A DNA stretch of 64,000 nucleotides, taken from contig NZ_AP023081.1 in NCBI RefSeq assembly GCF_026072635.1, forward strand, positions 528,501 through 592,500. The letters are read 5' to 3'. The notes beneath the pieces were generated by a model. It saw only the letters and a list, made by a program, of their open reading frames with translations, was not told where the DNA came from and ran no database searches. The stretch is from Pseudomonas solani. Its GTDB lineage: Bacteria; Pseudomonadota; Gammaproteobacteria; Pseudomonadales; Pseudomonadaceae. Below are positions 23,170 through 32,206 of the stretch, piece after piece; positions within the stretch are counted from its first letter, which is position 1; every line of letters begins with the position of its first letter. The position numbers were made by a program, and so were the translations under genes.

Positions 23170-24024
23170 TCAGTGAATGAGGCCCACGCGGGAGAAATTC
23201 GGCAGGTTGTTCATCTTCGGGTCCGGCCAGCTCATCCATACGGCGAACGCCTTGCCGACGATGTTGCGATCCGGAACCATGCCGAGCAGGTCCTTGGGAA
23301 TGTTCGGGTCGTTCCAGTAGCGACTGTCATTCGAGTTGTCGCGGTTGTCGCCCATCATGAAGTAATGCCCTTGCGGCACCACCCACTCCTTGCCCGGTTC
23401 CATGCGGTAGCGCTTCATCTCCTTGCGGATGAGGTGCTCGGCGGCGCCCAGCTTCTCCTCGTACAGGCGGGAGCTGCCCAGGGTGCCCGGCTCGTCGCCG
23501 ATCAGCTTCTCCGCTACCTGCTCGCCGTTGACGGTGAGGCGCTTGTCGCTGCTGTAGGCGATACGATCACCCGGCAGGCCGATCACGCGCTTGATGTAGT
23601 TGATGTTCGGGTCGCTGGGGTAGCGGAACACCATGACATCACCGCGCTGCGGGTCACCGACCTCGATCACCTTGCTGTCCACCACCGGCAGGCGAATGCC
23701 ATAGGCGAACTTGTTGACCAGGATGAAATCGCCCACTTCCAGGGTCGGTTTCATCGAGCCGGAGGGAATCTGGAAGGGCTCGACCAGGAACGACCGCAGC
23801 ACCAGCACGATGGCCAGCACCGGGAAGAAGGACTTGCCGTATTCCACCAGCAAGGGTTCCTTGTCGAGCTTTTCCACCACCTCGGGGTCGGGCTCGCCGA
23901 CTTGCCCCTCGTAGGCGGCAATCGCAGAGCGCCGGCGCGGAGCCAGCAGAACCAGATCGATGAGCGCGAGTACGCCGCAGACAGCCACGGCGATAACCAA
24001 CAAGAGCGGGAAATTGATCGACAT
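23170..24024 (-). CDS. lepB: Signal peptidase I LepB
   Basis: A 284-residue inner-membrane serine protease: two N-terminal membrane segments, catalytic Ser90 in PSGSMKPTL and catalytic Lys145 in INYIKRVIGLPGD, plus the GDNRDNSNDSRYW box. It cleaves signal peptides from exported proteins. It follows lepA by 5 nt, the conserved lepA-lepB operon. Confidence 0.97.
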   Translation of the reverse strand: MSINFPLLLVIAVAVCGVLALIDLVLLAPRRRSAIAAYEGQVGEPDPEVVEKLDKEPLLVEYGKSFFPVLAIVLVLRSFLVEPFQIPSGSMKPTLEVGDFILVNKFAYGIRLPVVDSKVIEVGDPQRGDVMVFRYPSDPNINYIKRVIGLPGDRIAYSSDKRLTVNGEQVAEKLIGDEPGTLGSSRLYEEKLGAAEHLIRKEMKRYRMEPGKEWVVPQGHYFMMGDNRDNSNDSRYWNDPNIPKDLLGMVPDRNIVGKAFAVWMSWPDPKMNNLPNFSRVGLIH

Positions 24025-24029
24025 AGACC

Positions 24030-25829
24030 CTAGCTATCCACTTTGAGCACTGCGAGGAAGGCTTCCTGTGGAATTTCCACACTGCCGACCTGCTTCATCC
24101 TTTTCTTACCGGCCTTCTGCTTCTCCAGCAGTTTCTTCTTACGGCTGACGTCACCGCCGTAGCATTTGGCCAGAACGTTCTTCCTGAGCGCCTTTACGGT
24201 AGTACGTGCAACGATCTGACCACCGATCGCCGCCTGGATCGCCACGTCGAACATCTGCCGTGGGATCAGTTCTTTCATTTTCTCGGTCAGCGCGCGGCCT
24301 TTGTAGTGGGCCTGGTCACGGTGAACGATCAGCGCCAGCGCGTCGACCTTCTCACCGTTGATCAACACGTCCAGCTTGACCAGGTTGGCCGACTGGAAGC
24401 GGTCGAAGCTGTAGTCCAGCGACGCGTAGCCGCGGCTCACCGACTTCAAGCGGTCGAAGAAGTCGAGCACCACTTCGTTCATCGGCAGGTCGTAGCAAAC
24501 CTGAACCTGGCTGCTGAGGAATTGCATGTCGCGCTGTACGCCACGTTTCTCGATGCACAGGGTGATGACGTTGCCCAGGTGCTCCTGGGGCACGAGGATA
24601 TTGGCGCGCACGATGGGTTCGCGCATTTCCTCGACGAGCGAGAGGTCGGGCAGCTTGGACGGGTTGTCGACGTAGATCGTCTCGCCGGTCTTCAGCACCA
24701 CCTCGAAGATTACCGTCGGCGCGGTGGTGATCAGGTCCAGGTCGTATTCGCGCTCCAGGCGCTCCTGGATGATCTCCATGTGCAGCATGCCGAGGAAGCC
24801 GATGCGGAAGCCGAAGCCCAGGGCTTCGGAGCTTTCCGGCTCGTATTGCAGCGCGGCATCGTTCAGGGTCAGTTTCTGCAGCGCTTCGCGGAAGTCCTCG
24901 AAGTCGTCGGAACTGACCGGGAACAGGCCGGCGTAGACCTGCGGCTTGATGCGCTGGAAGCCCGGCAGCACGTCGACGTCAGGAGTATTGGAGAGGGTCA
25001 GGGTGTCACCCACCGGGGCACCGAGGATGTCCTTGATACCGGCGATGATGAAGCCCACTTCACCGGCCTTGAGGTCGGCCATTTCGGTGTGCTTGGGGGT
25101 GAATACACCGACGCTGTCCACCTGGTGGAGCTTGCCGGTGGACTTGACCAGGATCTTGTCGCCCTTCTTCACCCGGCCGTGCTTGACCCGTACCAGGGAG
25201 ACCACACCCAGGTAGTTGTCGAACCAGGAGTCGATGATCAGGGCCTGCAGCGGCGCCTCGATCTCGCCTTCGGGCGCAGGGATGACCTTGACCAGCTGCT
25301 CGAGCACGTCGATCACGCCCATGCCGCTCTTGGCGCTGCAGGGCACGGCGTCGGTGGCGTCGATGCCGATGATGTGCTCGATCTCTTCCTTGACCCGCTC
25401 CGGCTCGGCCTGGGGCAGGTCCATCTTGTTCAGCACGGGCATGACTTCAAGCCCCTGCTCGATGGCGGTGTAACAGTTGGCGACCGACTGCGCCTCGACG
25501 CCCTGGCCGGCATCCACCACCAGCAGCGCACCTTCGCAGGCGGCCAGCGAGCGGCTGACTTCATAGGTGAAGTCGACGTGGCCGGGGGTATCGATGAAGT
25601 TCAACTGGTAGGTCTTACCGTCCTGCGACTTGTAGTGCAGGGTGACGCTATGGGCCTTGATGGTGATGCCGCGTTCACGCTCCAGGTCCATGGAGTCCAG
25701 GACCTGGGCCTCCATCTCGCGGTCGGACAGGCCGCCACACATCTGGATGAAGCGGTCGGCCAGGGTCGACTTGCCATGGTCGATGTGGGCGATGATCGAA
25801 AAATTGCGGATATGACTCAGGTCACTCAC
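24030..25829 (-). CDS. lepA: Elongation factor 4 (LepA)
   Basis: A 599-residue translational GTPase. G1 AHIDHGKST is near the N-terminus, followed by DTPGHVDFTYEV and NKMDLPQAEP, and the LepA-specific C-terminal domain ends KKLLEKQKAGKKRMKQ. It acts on ribosomes, back-translocating or aiding initiation and biogenesis under stress. GTG at 25829 (MSDLSHIRNF) gives the standard family length; the open frame extends 9 residues further but without support. A bidirectional terminator separates it from mucD upstream. Confidence 0.96.
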   Translation of the reverse strand: MSDLSHIRNFSIIAHIDHGKSTLADRFIQMCGGLSDREMEAQVLDSMDLERERGITIKAHSVTLHYKSQDGKTYQLNFIDTPGHVDFTYEVSRSLAACEGALLVVDAGQGVEAQSVANCYTAIEQGLEVMPVLNKMDLPQAEPERVKEEIEHIIGIDATDAVPCSAKSGMGVIDVLEQLVKVIPAPEGEIEAPLQALIIDSWFDNYLGVVSLVRVKHGRVKKGDKILVKSTGKLHQVDSVGVFTPKHTEMADLKAGEVGFIIAGIKDILGAPVGDTLTLSNTPDVDVLPGFQRIKPQVYAGLFPVSSDDFEDFREALQKLTLNDAALQYEPESSEALGFGFRIGFLGMLHMEIIQERLEREYDLDLITTAPTVIFEVVLKTGETIYVDNPSKLPDLSLVEEMREPIVRANILVPQEHLGNVITLCIEKRGVQRDMQFLSSQVQVCYDLPMNEVVLDFFDRLKSVSRGYASLDYSFDRFQSANLVKLDVLINGEKVDALALIVHRDQAHYKGRALTEKMKELIPRQMFDVAIQAAIGGQIVARTTVKALRKNVLAKCYGGDVSRKKKLLEKQKAGKKRMKQVGSVEIPQEAFLAVLKVDS

Positions 25830-25940
25830 AGGGTCGACACTCGAAAAAAGCCGCAAGCCGGTTGCTTGCCGAAAAATAGCCGGGGAGTTTACCTGATAGG
25901 CAACTCAGGCGTCACGCCCGCATGGCGGAGCGCAGACATG

Positions 25941-25968
25941 AAAAAGGGCGACCCTGGTCGCCCTTTTT
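25941..25968. terminator. Bidirectional intrinsic terminator between mucD and lepA
   Basis: AAAAAGGGCGACC-CT-GGTCGCCCTTTTT: a perfect 13-bp stem with A and T tracts on both sides. It ends mucD transcription 12 nt after the stop, isolating lepA. Confidence 0.92.
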
Positions 25969-25980
25969 CAGTGCATCGGA

Positions 25981-27414
25981 TTATTCCGAAAGCTTGAAGG
26001 TGATGAAGCTGGCGCGTCCCTGGCGCAGCACGCGCATGGACACGGAACGATTCTTCGGCAGTTCCTTGGCCACCTTGGCGAAGGTCTGCACCGAATCGAT
26101 GGACTGGTTGTTCAGGTGGCTGATCACATCACCCGGGCGCAGGCCCATGAGGGCTGCCGGGCCATCCTGAACTTCCTTGATCACCACACCGCCCTTGATG
26201 TCGAGGCTCTTCTTCTGCTCGTTGGACAGCTCGGCGACCAGCACGCCCAGACGATTGCTGCTGCGCTCGGCACCCTGCGGAGCACCGGTGGAGGTGACTT
26301 CCTCACCGTCTTCCGGCAGCGAGCCGATGGTCAGCGACAGGTTCTTGCGCGAGCCTTCGCGAACGACATCAAGGTCGATCTTGCTGCCAGGCTTGAGGGC
26401 CCCGACCAGATGCGGCAGGTCAGCGGACATGACGATCGGCTGGCCGTTCATGCTGAGGATCACGTCACCGACCTGCAGGCCACCCTTGGCGGCGGGGCCA
26501 TCGTCCAGCACCTGGGCCACGAGGGCACCGGCCGGCTTGTCGAGACCGAAGGATTCGGCCAGATCCTTGTTCACTTCCTGGATTACCACGCCGAGCCAGC
26601 CGCGGCTGACCTTGCCTTCGGCCTTGAGCTGGTCGGCCACACTCATGGCGACGTCGATCGGGATGGCGAAGGACAGGCCCATGAAGCCGCCGGAACGGGT
26701 GAAGATCTGCGAGTTGATGCCCACTACCTCGCCATCCAGGTTGAACAGCGGGCCGCCGGAGTTACCCGGGTTGATGGCCACGTCGGTCTGGATGAAGGGC
26801 ACATAGTTCTCGTTCGGCAGGCTGCGCCCCTTGGCGCTGACGATGCCGGCGGTCACCGAATGGTCGAAGCCGAAGGGCGAGCCGATGGCCAACACCCAAC
26901 TGCCGACTTTCAGCGCATCGGACTTGCCGAGCTTGACGATGGGCAGGTCCTTGCCTTCGACCTTGAGCAGAGCCACGTCGGTGCGCGCATCGGCACCGAT
27001 CAGCTTGGCTTCCAGCTCGCTGCGGTCGGACAGGCGCACGATGATTTCATCGGCATCCGCTACCACATGGTTGTTGGTCAGGACGTAGCCATCCTTGGAG
27101 ATGATGAAGCCCGAACCCAGGGACTGCGCCTCGCGCTGGCGACCGCCCCCCGGACTGCGCGGAACCTGAGGCATGCTGCGCTCGAAGAACTCGCGGAGCA
27201 TGGGCGGCAGGCCTTCCAGATCGGGCATCGCCTGGTTACCAGCGACCGCACGCGAGGGCAGCTTCTGCCGGGTACTGATGTTGACGACCGCCGGGGAGGC
27301 CTCCTCCACCAGCGGCGTGAAGTCGGGCAATTCGGCATGCGCGACAAAGGTTTGACCGAGCAGCAGCACCGCCGCGAACGCGGACAGGCAGGATTTCATG
27401 CTTAGCATCGACAT
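25981..27414 (-). CDS. mucD: Periplasmic serine protease MucD (DegP/HtrA family)
   Basis: A 477-residue exported protease with a signal peptide ending AHA. The catalytic triad is intact: His116 (TNNHVV), Asp146 (ARTDVALL), Ser219 (PGNSGGPL). Two PDZ domains follow (about 265-355 and 385-470). MucD degrades misfolded periplasmic proteins and dampens AlgU activation. The ATG at 27414 has GGGAG upstream; in-frame ATGs at 27408 and 27399 are alternatives. The mucC gene found between mucB and mucD in P. aeruginosa is absent here. Confidence 0.94.
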   Translation of the reverse strand: MSMLSMKSCLSAFAAVLLLGQTFVAHAELPDFTPLVEEASPAVVNISTRQKLPSRAVAGNQAMPDLEGLPPMLREFFERSMPQVPRSPGGGRQREAQSLGSGFIISKDGYVLTNNHVVADADEIIVRLSDRSELEAKLIGADARTDVALLKVEGKDLPIVKLGKSDALKVGSWVLAIGSPFGFDHSVTAGIVSAKGRSLPNENYVPFIQTDVAINPGNSGGPLFNLDGEVVGINSQIFTRSGGFMGLSFAIPIDVAMSVADQLKAEGKVSRGWLGVVIQEVNKDLAESFGLDKPAGALVAQVLDDGPAAKGGLQVGDVILSMNGQPIVMSADLPHLVGALKPGSKIDLDVVREGSRKNLSLTIGSLPEDGEEVTSTGAPQGAERSSNRLGVLVAELSNEQKKSLDIKGGVVIKEVQDGPAALMGLRPGDVISHLNNQSIDSVQTFAKVAKELPKNRSVSMRVLRQGRASFITFKLSE

Positions 27415-27621
27415 ACAGCTCCCGTCATGAAACGAGGAATGTGAACCCGGCGCGGGCCGACCGGCCTGGCGGGCAAACGCAATTCGGGCCGGGGGTCGCC
27501 CCCAGCCCGAGATAACACAATTGGGAATTCTTTTGCAGGAACCGTCGCCGAGGAACGATCAGTCCACGACGCCCAGCGGGTCGCCGTGGTCGTGGCCGCT
27601 CCGCCCACGGCGTCGCTCAAC
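27415..27621 (-). other. mucB-mucD spacer lacking mucC
   Basis: These 207 nt take the place of mucC. No RseC/MucC-like reading frame is visible and the space is too short for one (about 450 nt). The mucB frame stays open for another 20 codons past its TGA, to a second stop at 27559. The rest is probably the mucD leader. Confidence 0.65.
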
Positions 27622-28584
27622 TCACTGAGCTGCCTGGGGGGCTGCGGTTCCAGCCGTACGCATAGACAACGCGATACGCTCGGCAGTTCCCACGGGGATC
27701 TCACCGACTACCGTGACCATTACGTCACCGTCGCTGGTGCCGAGCCTACGGGACACAGCCACTGTCGGACCGAGCTCGACGCGAACGTCCTCCACCGGCG
27801 CACCGTGCAGGGGCTCGAGGAAGACCGAGAAGCGCGCCAGGCCGTCTCCATAGAGCAGACAGGCCACCGGATCGGACGATACGGGACTCTGCCGTTGGAT
27901 GGCACTGGTGAGGGTGAAGCCCTCGGGCAGCCAGTCGGAACGCCAGTTGTTGGCCAGGGTCTTCGGCGCCTCGGCGAAGCGCACAGGCTTGCAATCCTGC
28001 CCAGCCTGAAGCATGGCATCACCCGGAACCTGGGATGTATCGATCTGGGTGAACTGGAAGCGTTCCAGCAACATGCCCTTCTCATTGAGCAGCAGCGACT
28101 TGAGCGGCAGGCCGGTTTCCCGGTCCAGATGCAACTCGAAGCCGTAACGGTGCTGATCACGAGGATTGAGCGACAGGACGATCGCCTGTCGCCCCGCAAC
28201 CCGCGATTCGCCCACCACGCTCATGTCATAGGACTTGGCGATCTGGGCGGCATCGAGGTCGCGGGCCGGCCAGACCTGGCCATCGCCCATCTGGTCGGAA
28301 AGCGCGCCACTCACGCATTCTGTGCGTCCATCCACGCGGAGGATTTCCTGGGCGGGGCCATCGAGCTGCTGCAGCCGTTCACGCACCTTGCCGGCGGCAT
28401 CGACGCGATGCCAGACCTGATGGGTGGAAAAGCTGCCACTTCGCTCGTAGACGAAAGTGCCCTGGAAATTCTGCCGCTGTTCGGCATCAGCGAGTCGCTT
28501 CAGCCAATCCTGCGCATCGGCGGCGTGGGCGGCCTGAGCCAGCCATCCGCCACCGAGCAGTACGAAGATTGGAAATGCGCGCAT
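27622..28584 (-). CDS. mucB: Sigma factor AlgU regulatory protein MucB (RseB family)
   Basis: A 320-residue periplasmic protein with a signal peptide (cleavage near AAHAAD). MucB/RseB features are visible: NFQGTFVYERSGSFSTHQVWH, LQQLDGPAQEILR and WLPEGFTL. MucB binds the periplasmic part of MucA and shields it from AlgW cleavage; lipoprotein or LPS signals release it. It lies 8 nt after mucA. In the spacer after it, mucC is missing. Confidence 0.95.
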   Translation of the reverse strand: MRAFPIFVLLGGGWLAQAAHAADAQDWLKRLADAEQRQNFQGTFVYERSGSFSTHQVWHRVDAAGKVRERLQQLDGPAQEILRVDGRTECVSGALSDQMGDGQVWPARDLDAAQIAKSYDMSVVGESRVAGRQAIVLSLNPRDQHRYGFELHLDRETGLPLKSLLLNEKGMLLERFQFTQIDTSQVPGDAMLQAGQDCKPVRFAEAPKTLANNWRSDWLPEGFTLTSAIQRQSPVSSDPVACLLYGDGLARFSVFLEPLHGAPVEDVRVELGPTVAVSRRLGTSDGDVMVTVVGEIPVGTAERIALSMRTAGTAAPQAAQ

Positions 28585-28592
28585 GTTTCTCC

Positions 28593-29183
28593 TTAGCGGC
28601 TTTCCAGACTGGCAGCACGTGCGTACGGCAGCGCACTGTCGGTCCCACTCATGGCAGCCTGCTGCGCATGCTGACGCAGGTACGCCGGCAGACGCTGATC
28701 ATGCCAGCCGGACGTCGCTTGCGCGGCACCGGACAGCGGCGGACGCACGCCTTGCGAATCGGTGCTGTAGCCGGCCAGGACGGTGCCCTGGCTCGCCTGC
28801 GGTGCACTGATCACCGGCTGCGATGCGCCTTGCTGAGCCAGTTGCTGGGTGCCCACTTCGTCCTGGTTGTACATGCGCACACCTGCCAGCACGGCCAGGG
28901 TCACCGAAGCGGCGACGGCCAGACGGCCAAGGTTGCGCCAGGGCCCGCGAACGGGCTGAGCGGGCAACGCTTCATCGGCCAGCGCGGCGGAAACCGCGGC
29001 GGCGATGTCGAGGCGCGGCTCGATCAGTTCCTTGTGCATCACGGCACGGGCGATCTGGTAACGGGACCAGGTGGAACGCAGCTCCTCATCGCCGCTGGAA
29101 GCGAGCACACGCCGCAACTCCAGTTCATCCGCTTCGTTATCCATCACCGCGGACAGCGATTCCTGCAGGGCTTCACGACTCAT
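28593..29183 (-). CDS. mucA: Anti-sigma factor MucA
   Basis: A 196-residue protein. The cytoplasmic N-terminal anti-sigma domain (ALQESLSAVMDNEADELELR, about 5-75) binds AlgU; one membrane segment (about 80-100) and a periplasmic domain that binds MucB follow. Regulated proteolysis (AlgW, MucP, ClpXP) frees AlgU under envelope stress. The protein appears full length, with no frameshift of the mucA22 type seen in mucoid isolates. The ATG at 29183 has GAGAGG upstream. It lies 31 nt after algU. Confidence 0.95.
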   Translation of the reverse strand: MSREALQESLSAVMDNEADELELRRVLASSGDEELRSTWSRYQIARAVMHKELIEPRLDIAAAVSAALADEALPAQPVRGPWRNLGRLAVAASVTLAVLAGVRMYNQDEVGTQQLAQQGASQPVISAPQASQGTVLAGYSTDSQGVRPPLSGAAQATSGWHDQRLPAYLRQHAQQAAMSGTDSALPYARAASLESR

Positions 29184-29214
29184 GGCGATTCCTCTCTTAG
29201 CTGTCGCCGCTGTC

Positions 29215-29796
29215 TCAGGATTCCTGCAACAAAGGTTGCAGGGCTTTATCGATAGCTTCTCGCGCCCTGAAAATACGCGAGCGAACCGTACCAACCGGAC
29301 ATTGCATGACGCTGGCGATGTCCTCGTAACTCAGACCATCGAATTCACGTAAAGTCAGCGCAGTACGCAAATCTTCCGGCAATTGCTGAATGGTCCGATG
29401 GACGGTGCCTTCGATCTCATCCCGCAGCAATGCTCGTTCCGGTGATTCGTTGTCCTTGAGGGCATGATCGCCGTCGTAGAACTCCGCATCCTCGGCACTT
29501 ACATCGCTATCCGGTGGGCGCCGACCGCGCGCCACCAGATGGTTCTTCGCCGTGTTGATGGCGATGCGGTACAGCCATGTATAGAAAGCGCTGTCACCGC
29601 GAAAATTACCAAGTGCGCGATAGGCCTTGATGAAGGCCTCCTGAGCAACATCCTGAGCTTCCTGGGCGTCGTGGACGAATCGCACGATCAGCCCCAGTAT
29701 CTTGTGCTGATACTTCAGCACCAGAAGATCGAAAGCTCGTTTGTCGCCTCGCTGCACCCGTTCGACCAGTTGCTGATCCTGTTCCTGGGTTAGCAT
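29215..29796 (-). CDS. algU: Extracytoplasmic-function sigma factor AlgU (RpoE/sigma-22)
   Basis: A 193-residue ECF sigma factor starting MLTQEQDQQLVERVQRGDKR. Region 2 contains AQDVAQEAFIKAYRALGNF with the DNA-melting FYTWLYRIAINTAKN, and region 4 contains LREFDGLSYEDIASVMQCPV. It directs envelope-stress and exopolysaccharide (alginate) genes. The ATG at 29796 has GAGGAG upstream. A GAACTT-N17-TCTTA element about 260 nt upstream suggests autoregulation. Confidence 0.97.
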   Translation of the reverse strand: MLTQEQDQQLVERVQRGDKRAFDLLVLKYQHKILGLIVRFVHDAQEAQDVAQEAFIKAYRALGNFRGDSAFYTWLYRIAINTAKNHLVARGRRPPDSDVSAEDAEFYDGDHALKDNESPERALLRDEIEGTVHRTIQQLPEDLRTALTLREFDGLSYEDIASVMQCPVGTVRSRIFRAREAIDKALQPLLQES

Positions 29797-30054
29797 GGAC
29801 ACTCCTCGTTGGAGCTCGAGGGGCGTTGCGCCAGCCAGTGGATCGGCTTGCCAAAATAGACTCGGGCGTTGCGCAAAAGTTCTCCCCTCCAAGCAAGCTT
29901 CCTACAAGACTGTTTCCGTCTTGCACGGAATCGCGCAGCAAGGCACTGGCCACTGCTGCGCGGATAATTTTTCGCCTGATTTGCCGCTGCCTGGAGCGCA
30001 AGAAGCGCACCGCGGCACAACTCAGCAAGCATGTCATCTCATGTGCGACGGAAG

Positions 30055-30082
30055 TAAGAAACCATGAGGACTAAGAAAGTTC
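30055..30082 (-). promoter_or_regulatory. Candidate AlgU-dependent promoter of algU
   Basis: On the minus strand GAACTT (30077-30082), a 17-nt spacer, then TCTTA (30055-30059). The AlgU/RpoE consensus is GAACTT-N16/17-TCTGA, so there is one mismatch in the -10. It points toward algU and fits known autoregulation. Confidence 0.55.
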
Positions 30083-30113
30083 CCAGGATTCTCTACCGGA
30101 CATAAGCCCGCTA

Positions 30114-30140
30114 TTGTGCCGCCCACCCCCTCTATATACT
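30114..30140 (+). promoter_or_regulatory. Candidate sigma-70 promoter of nadB
   Basis: TTGTGC (30114-30119) and TATACT (30135-30140) with a short 15-nt spacer, 28 nt before the nadB ATG. The -10 is good; the -35 and spacing are weak. Confidence 0.35.
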
Positions 30141-30168
30141 AGTGGCCGCATTTTCGCGGGAACCCGAC

Positions 30169-31785
30169 ATGAGCCAACACTTTCAGCACGACGTCCTGGT
30201 GATCGGCAGCGGTGCGGCCGGCCTCACTTTGGCGCTGACGTTACCCGCGCACCTGCGCATCGCCGTCCTGAGTAAAGGTGACCTTTCCAACGGGTCAACC
30301 TACTGGGCCCAGGGCGGTGTCGCGGCGGTTCTGGATGACACCGATACGGTGGACTCCCATGTCGAGGACACTCTCGTCGCCGGCGCCGGACTCTGCCGCG
30401 AAGACGCCGTGCGCTTCACCGTGGAAAACAGCCGCCAGGCCATCCAGTGGCTGATCGACCAGGGCGTGCCCTTCACCCGCGATGACGAACATGACCGCGA
30501 GGACGGTGGCTTCGAATTCCACCTCACCCGCGAAGGCGGCCACAGCCACCGGCGCATCATCCATGCCGCCGACGCCACCGGCGCCGCCATCTTCAATACC
30601 CTGCTGGCCCAGGCCCGCCAACGCCCGAACATCGAGCTGCTGGAACAGCGCGTCGCCGTCGACCTGATCACCGAGCGCAAGCTCGGCCTGGATGGCCACC
30701 GCTGCCTCGGCGCCTACGTGCTCAACCGCGCCAGCGGCGAAGTCGACACCTACGGTGCGCGCTTCACCGCCCTCGCCTCCGGCGGCGCGGCCAAGGTCTA
30801 CCTCTATACCAGCAACCCCGACGGCGCCTGTGGCGACGGCATCGCCATGGCCTGGCGCGCCGGCTGCCGGGTGGGCAACCTGGAGTTCAACCAGTTCCAC
30901 CCCACCTGCCTCTACCACCCACAGGCCAAGAGCTTCCTCATCACCGAAGCCGTGCGCGGCGAAGGCGGCCTGCTCAAGCTGCCCAACGGCGAACGTTTCA
31001 TGCAGCGCTTCGACCCGCGCGCCGAACTGGCCCCGCGCGACATCGTCGCCCGCGCCATCGACCACGAGATGAAGCGCCTGGGCATCGACTGCGTCTACCT
31101 GGACATCAGCCACAAGCCCGCCGAGTTCGTCAAAAACCACTTCCCCACCGTTTATGAGCGCTGCCTGGACTTCGGCATCGACATCACCCGCCAGCCCATC
31201 CCGGTGGTGCCGGCGGCGCACTACACCTGCGGTGGCGTGGTGGTGGACAAGGACGGCCACACCGACATCCCCGGCCTCTACGCCATCGGCGAAACCAGCT
31301 TCACCGGCCTGCACGGCGCCAACCGCATGGCCAGCAACTCGCTGCTGGAATGCTTCGTCTACGCCCGCGCCGCCGCCCAGGACATGCTCGCCCAGCTCGA
31401 CGCCATTCCCCTGCCCGCCAGCCTGCCGGCCTGGGACGCCAGCCAGGTCACCGACTCGGACGAAGACGTGATCATTGCGCACAACTGGGACGAACTGCGG
31501 CGATTCATGTGGGACTACGTCGGCATCGTGCGCACCAACAAGCGCCTGCAGCGCGCCCAGCACCGGGTGCGCCTGCTGCTCAGCGAGATCGACGAGTTCT
31601 ACAGCAACTACAAGGTCAGCCGCGACCTGATCGAGCTGCGCAACCTGGCCCAGGTCGCCGAGTTGATGATCGAATCGGCCATGCAGCGCCGCGAGAGCCG
31701 TGGCCTGCACTACACGCTCGACTACCCCGAGCAGTTGGCCGAGGCCCGCGACACTATCCTGGCGCCGTCCATCTATGGCGATTGA
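30169..31785 (+). CDS. nadB: L-aspartate oxidase NadB
   Basis: A 538-residue flavoprotein of the succinate dehydrogenase/fumarate reductase type. FAD site VIGSGAAGLTLAL is at the N-terminus, HSHRRIIHAADATG and the active-site HPTCLYHP follow, then EAVRGEGG and HYTCGGVVVD. It oxidises L-aspartate to iminoaspartate, the first step of de novo NAD synthesis. The ATG at 30169 (MSQHFQHDV) is the natural start. It is divergent from algU. Its 3' end overlaps the convergent ygfX-like gene by 32 nt. Confidence 0.96.
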   Translation: MSQHFQHDVLVIGSGAAGLTLALTLPAHLRIAVLSKGDLSNGSTYWAQGGVAAVLDDTDTVDSHVEDTLVAGAGLCREDAVRFTVENSRQAIQWLIDQGVPFTRDDEHDREDGGFEFHLTREGGHSHRRIIHAADATGAAIFNTLLAQARQRPNIELLEQRVAVDLITERKLGLDGHRCLGAYVLNRASGEVDTYGARFTALASGGAAKVYLYTSNPDGACGDGIAMAWRAGCRVGNLEFNQFHPTCLYHPQAKSFLITEAVRGEGGLLKLPNGERFMQRFDPRAELAPRDIVARAIDHEMKRLGIDCVYLDISHKPAEFVKNHFPTVYERCLDFGIDITRQPIPVVPAAHYTCGGVVVDKDGHTDIPGLYAIGETSFTGLHGANRMASNSLLECFVYARAAAQDMLAQLDAIPLPASLPAWDASQVTDSDEDVIIAHNWDELRRFMWDYVGIVRTNKRLQRAQHRVRLLLSEIDEFYSNYKVSRDLIELRNLAQVAELMIESAMQRRESRGLHYTLDYPEQLAEARDTILAPSIYGD

Positions 31786-32206
31786 AACGCAGGTGCATGC
31801 GCAAGCGCCTGTGGCTCTCGCCATCCAGTGAATCGGCGGGGATGCACAATCCCCGCCCGATCAACGCCCCTTCGCAGCGATAGACCAGCAGCACCGCCAT
31901 CGGCAGCGCCAGGCTGTCGGGGCTCAGGTGCACGGGAAACCATTCGCCATCGTGGCGCCGCAGCCGCAAGCCATCGGCGTCCAGGCGCAGGCCACGCACG
32001 GAAGAGGAACGGGCCAGCAGCACCTGGCGCGGCAGCACCCAGGCGGCATGGGCCAGGCAGGCGAGAACCCCCAGCAACCGCGCCCACAAAGGCAGGTCAG
32101 CGCAGGCCACGGCCATCAGGGCCAGGGAAAACAGGGACAGGTAGAGCACCAGCAGGCGCCGCGACGGGCGCCAGTGGCATTCGAAGGTGCTACTTCGGCT
32201 GGACAC
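31754..32206 (-). CDS. YgfX (CptA)-like membrane protein
   Basis: A 150-residue protein with two adjacent N-terminal membrane segments (LLVLYLSLFSLALMAVA and LWARLLGVLACLAHAAW) and a cytoplasmic tail with RLRRHDGEWFPV. It lies directly downstream of and overlaps sdhE, the universal context of YgfX. YgfX was once described as the toxin of a YgfX/YgfY pair affecting FtsZ/MreB; the partner is now known as the flavin-attachment factor SdhE, so a toxin role is doubtful. GTG start at 32206. Confidence 0.8.
   Translation of the reverse strand: MSSRSSTFECHWRPSRRLLVLYLSLFSLALMAVACADLPLWARLLGVLACLAHAAWVLPRQVLLARSSSVRGLRLDADGLRLRRHDGEWFPVHLSPDSLALPMAVLLVYRCEGALIGRGLCIPADSLDGESHRRLRMHLRFNRHRWTAPG

Larger units (their letters stand above)
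29797..30168. other. Divergent algU / nadB intergenic region
   Basis: A 372-nt region with no gene. It holds the proposed AlgU-type promoter of algU (30055-30082), a candidate nadB promoter (30114-30140), and a CAAGAC/GTCTTG hairpin (29905-29923) in the long algU leader of about 250 nt. The long leader suggests post-transcriptional control. Confidence 0.65.

Noticed and set aside
27402..27704. Possible mucC in the mucB-mucD gap
   Set aside because: The 100-codon frame starts inside mucB, has no RseC cysteine motif or membrane segments, and is too short.
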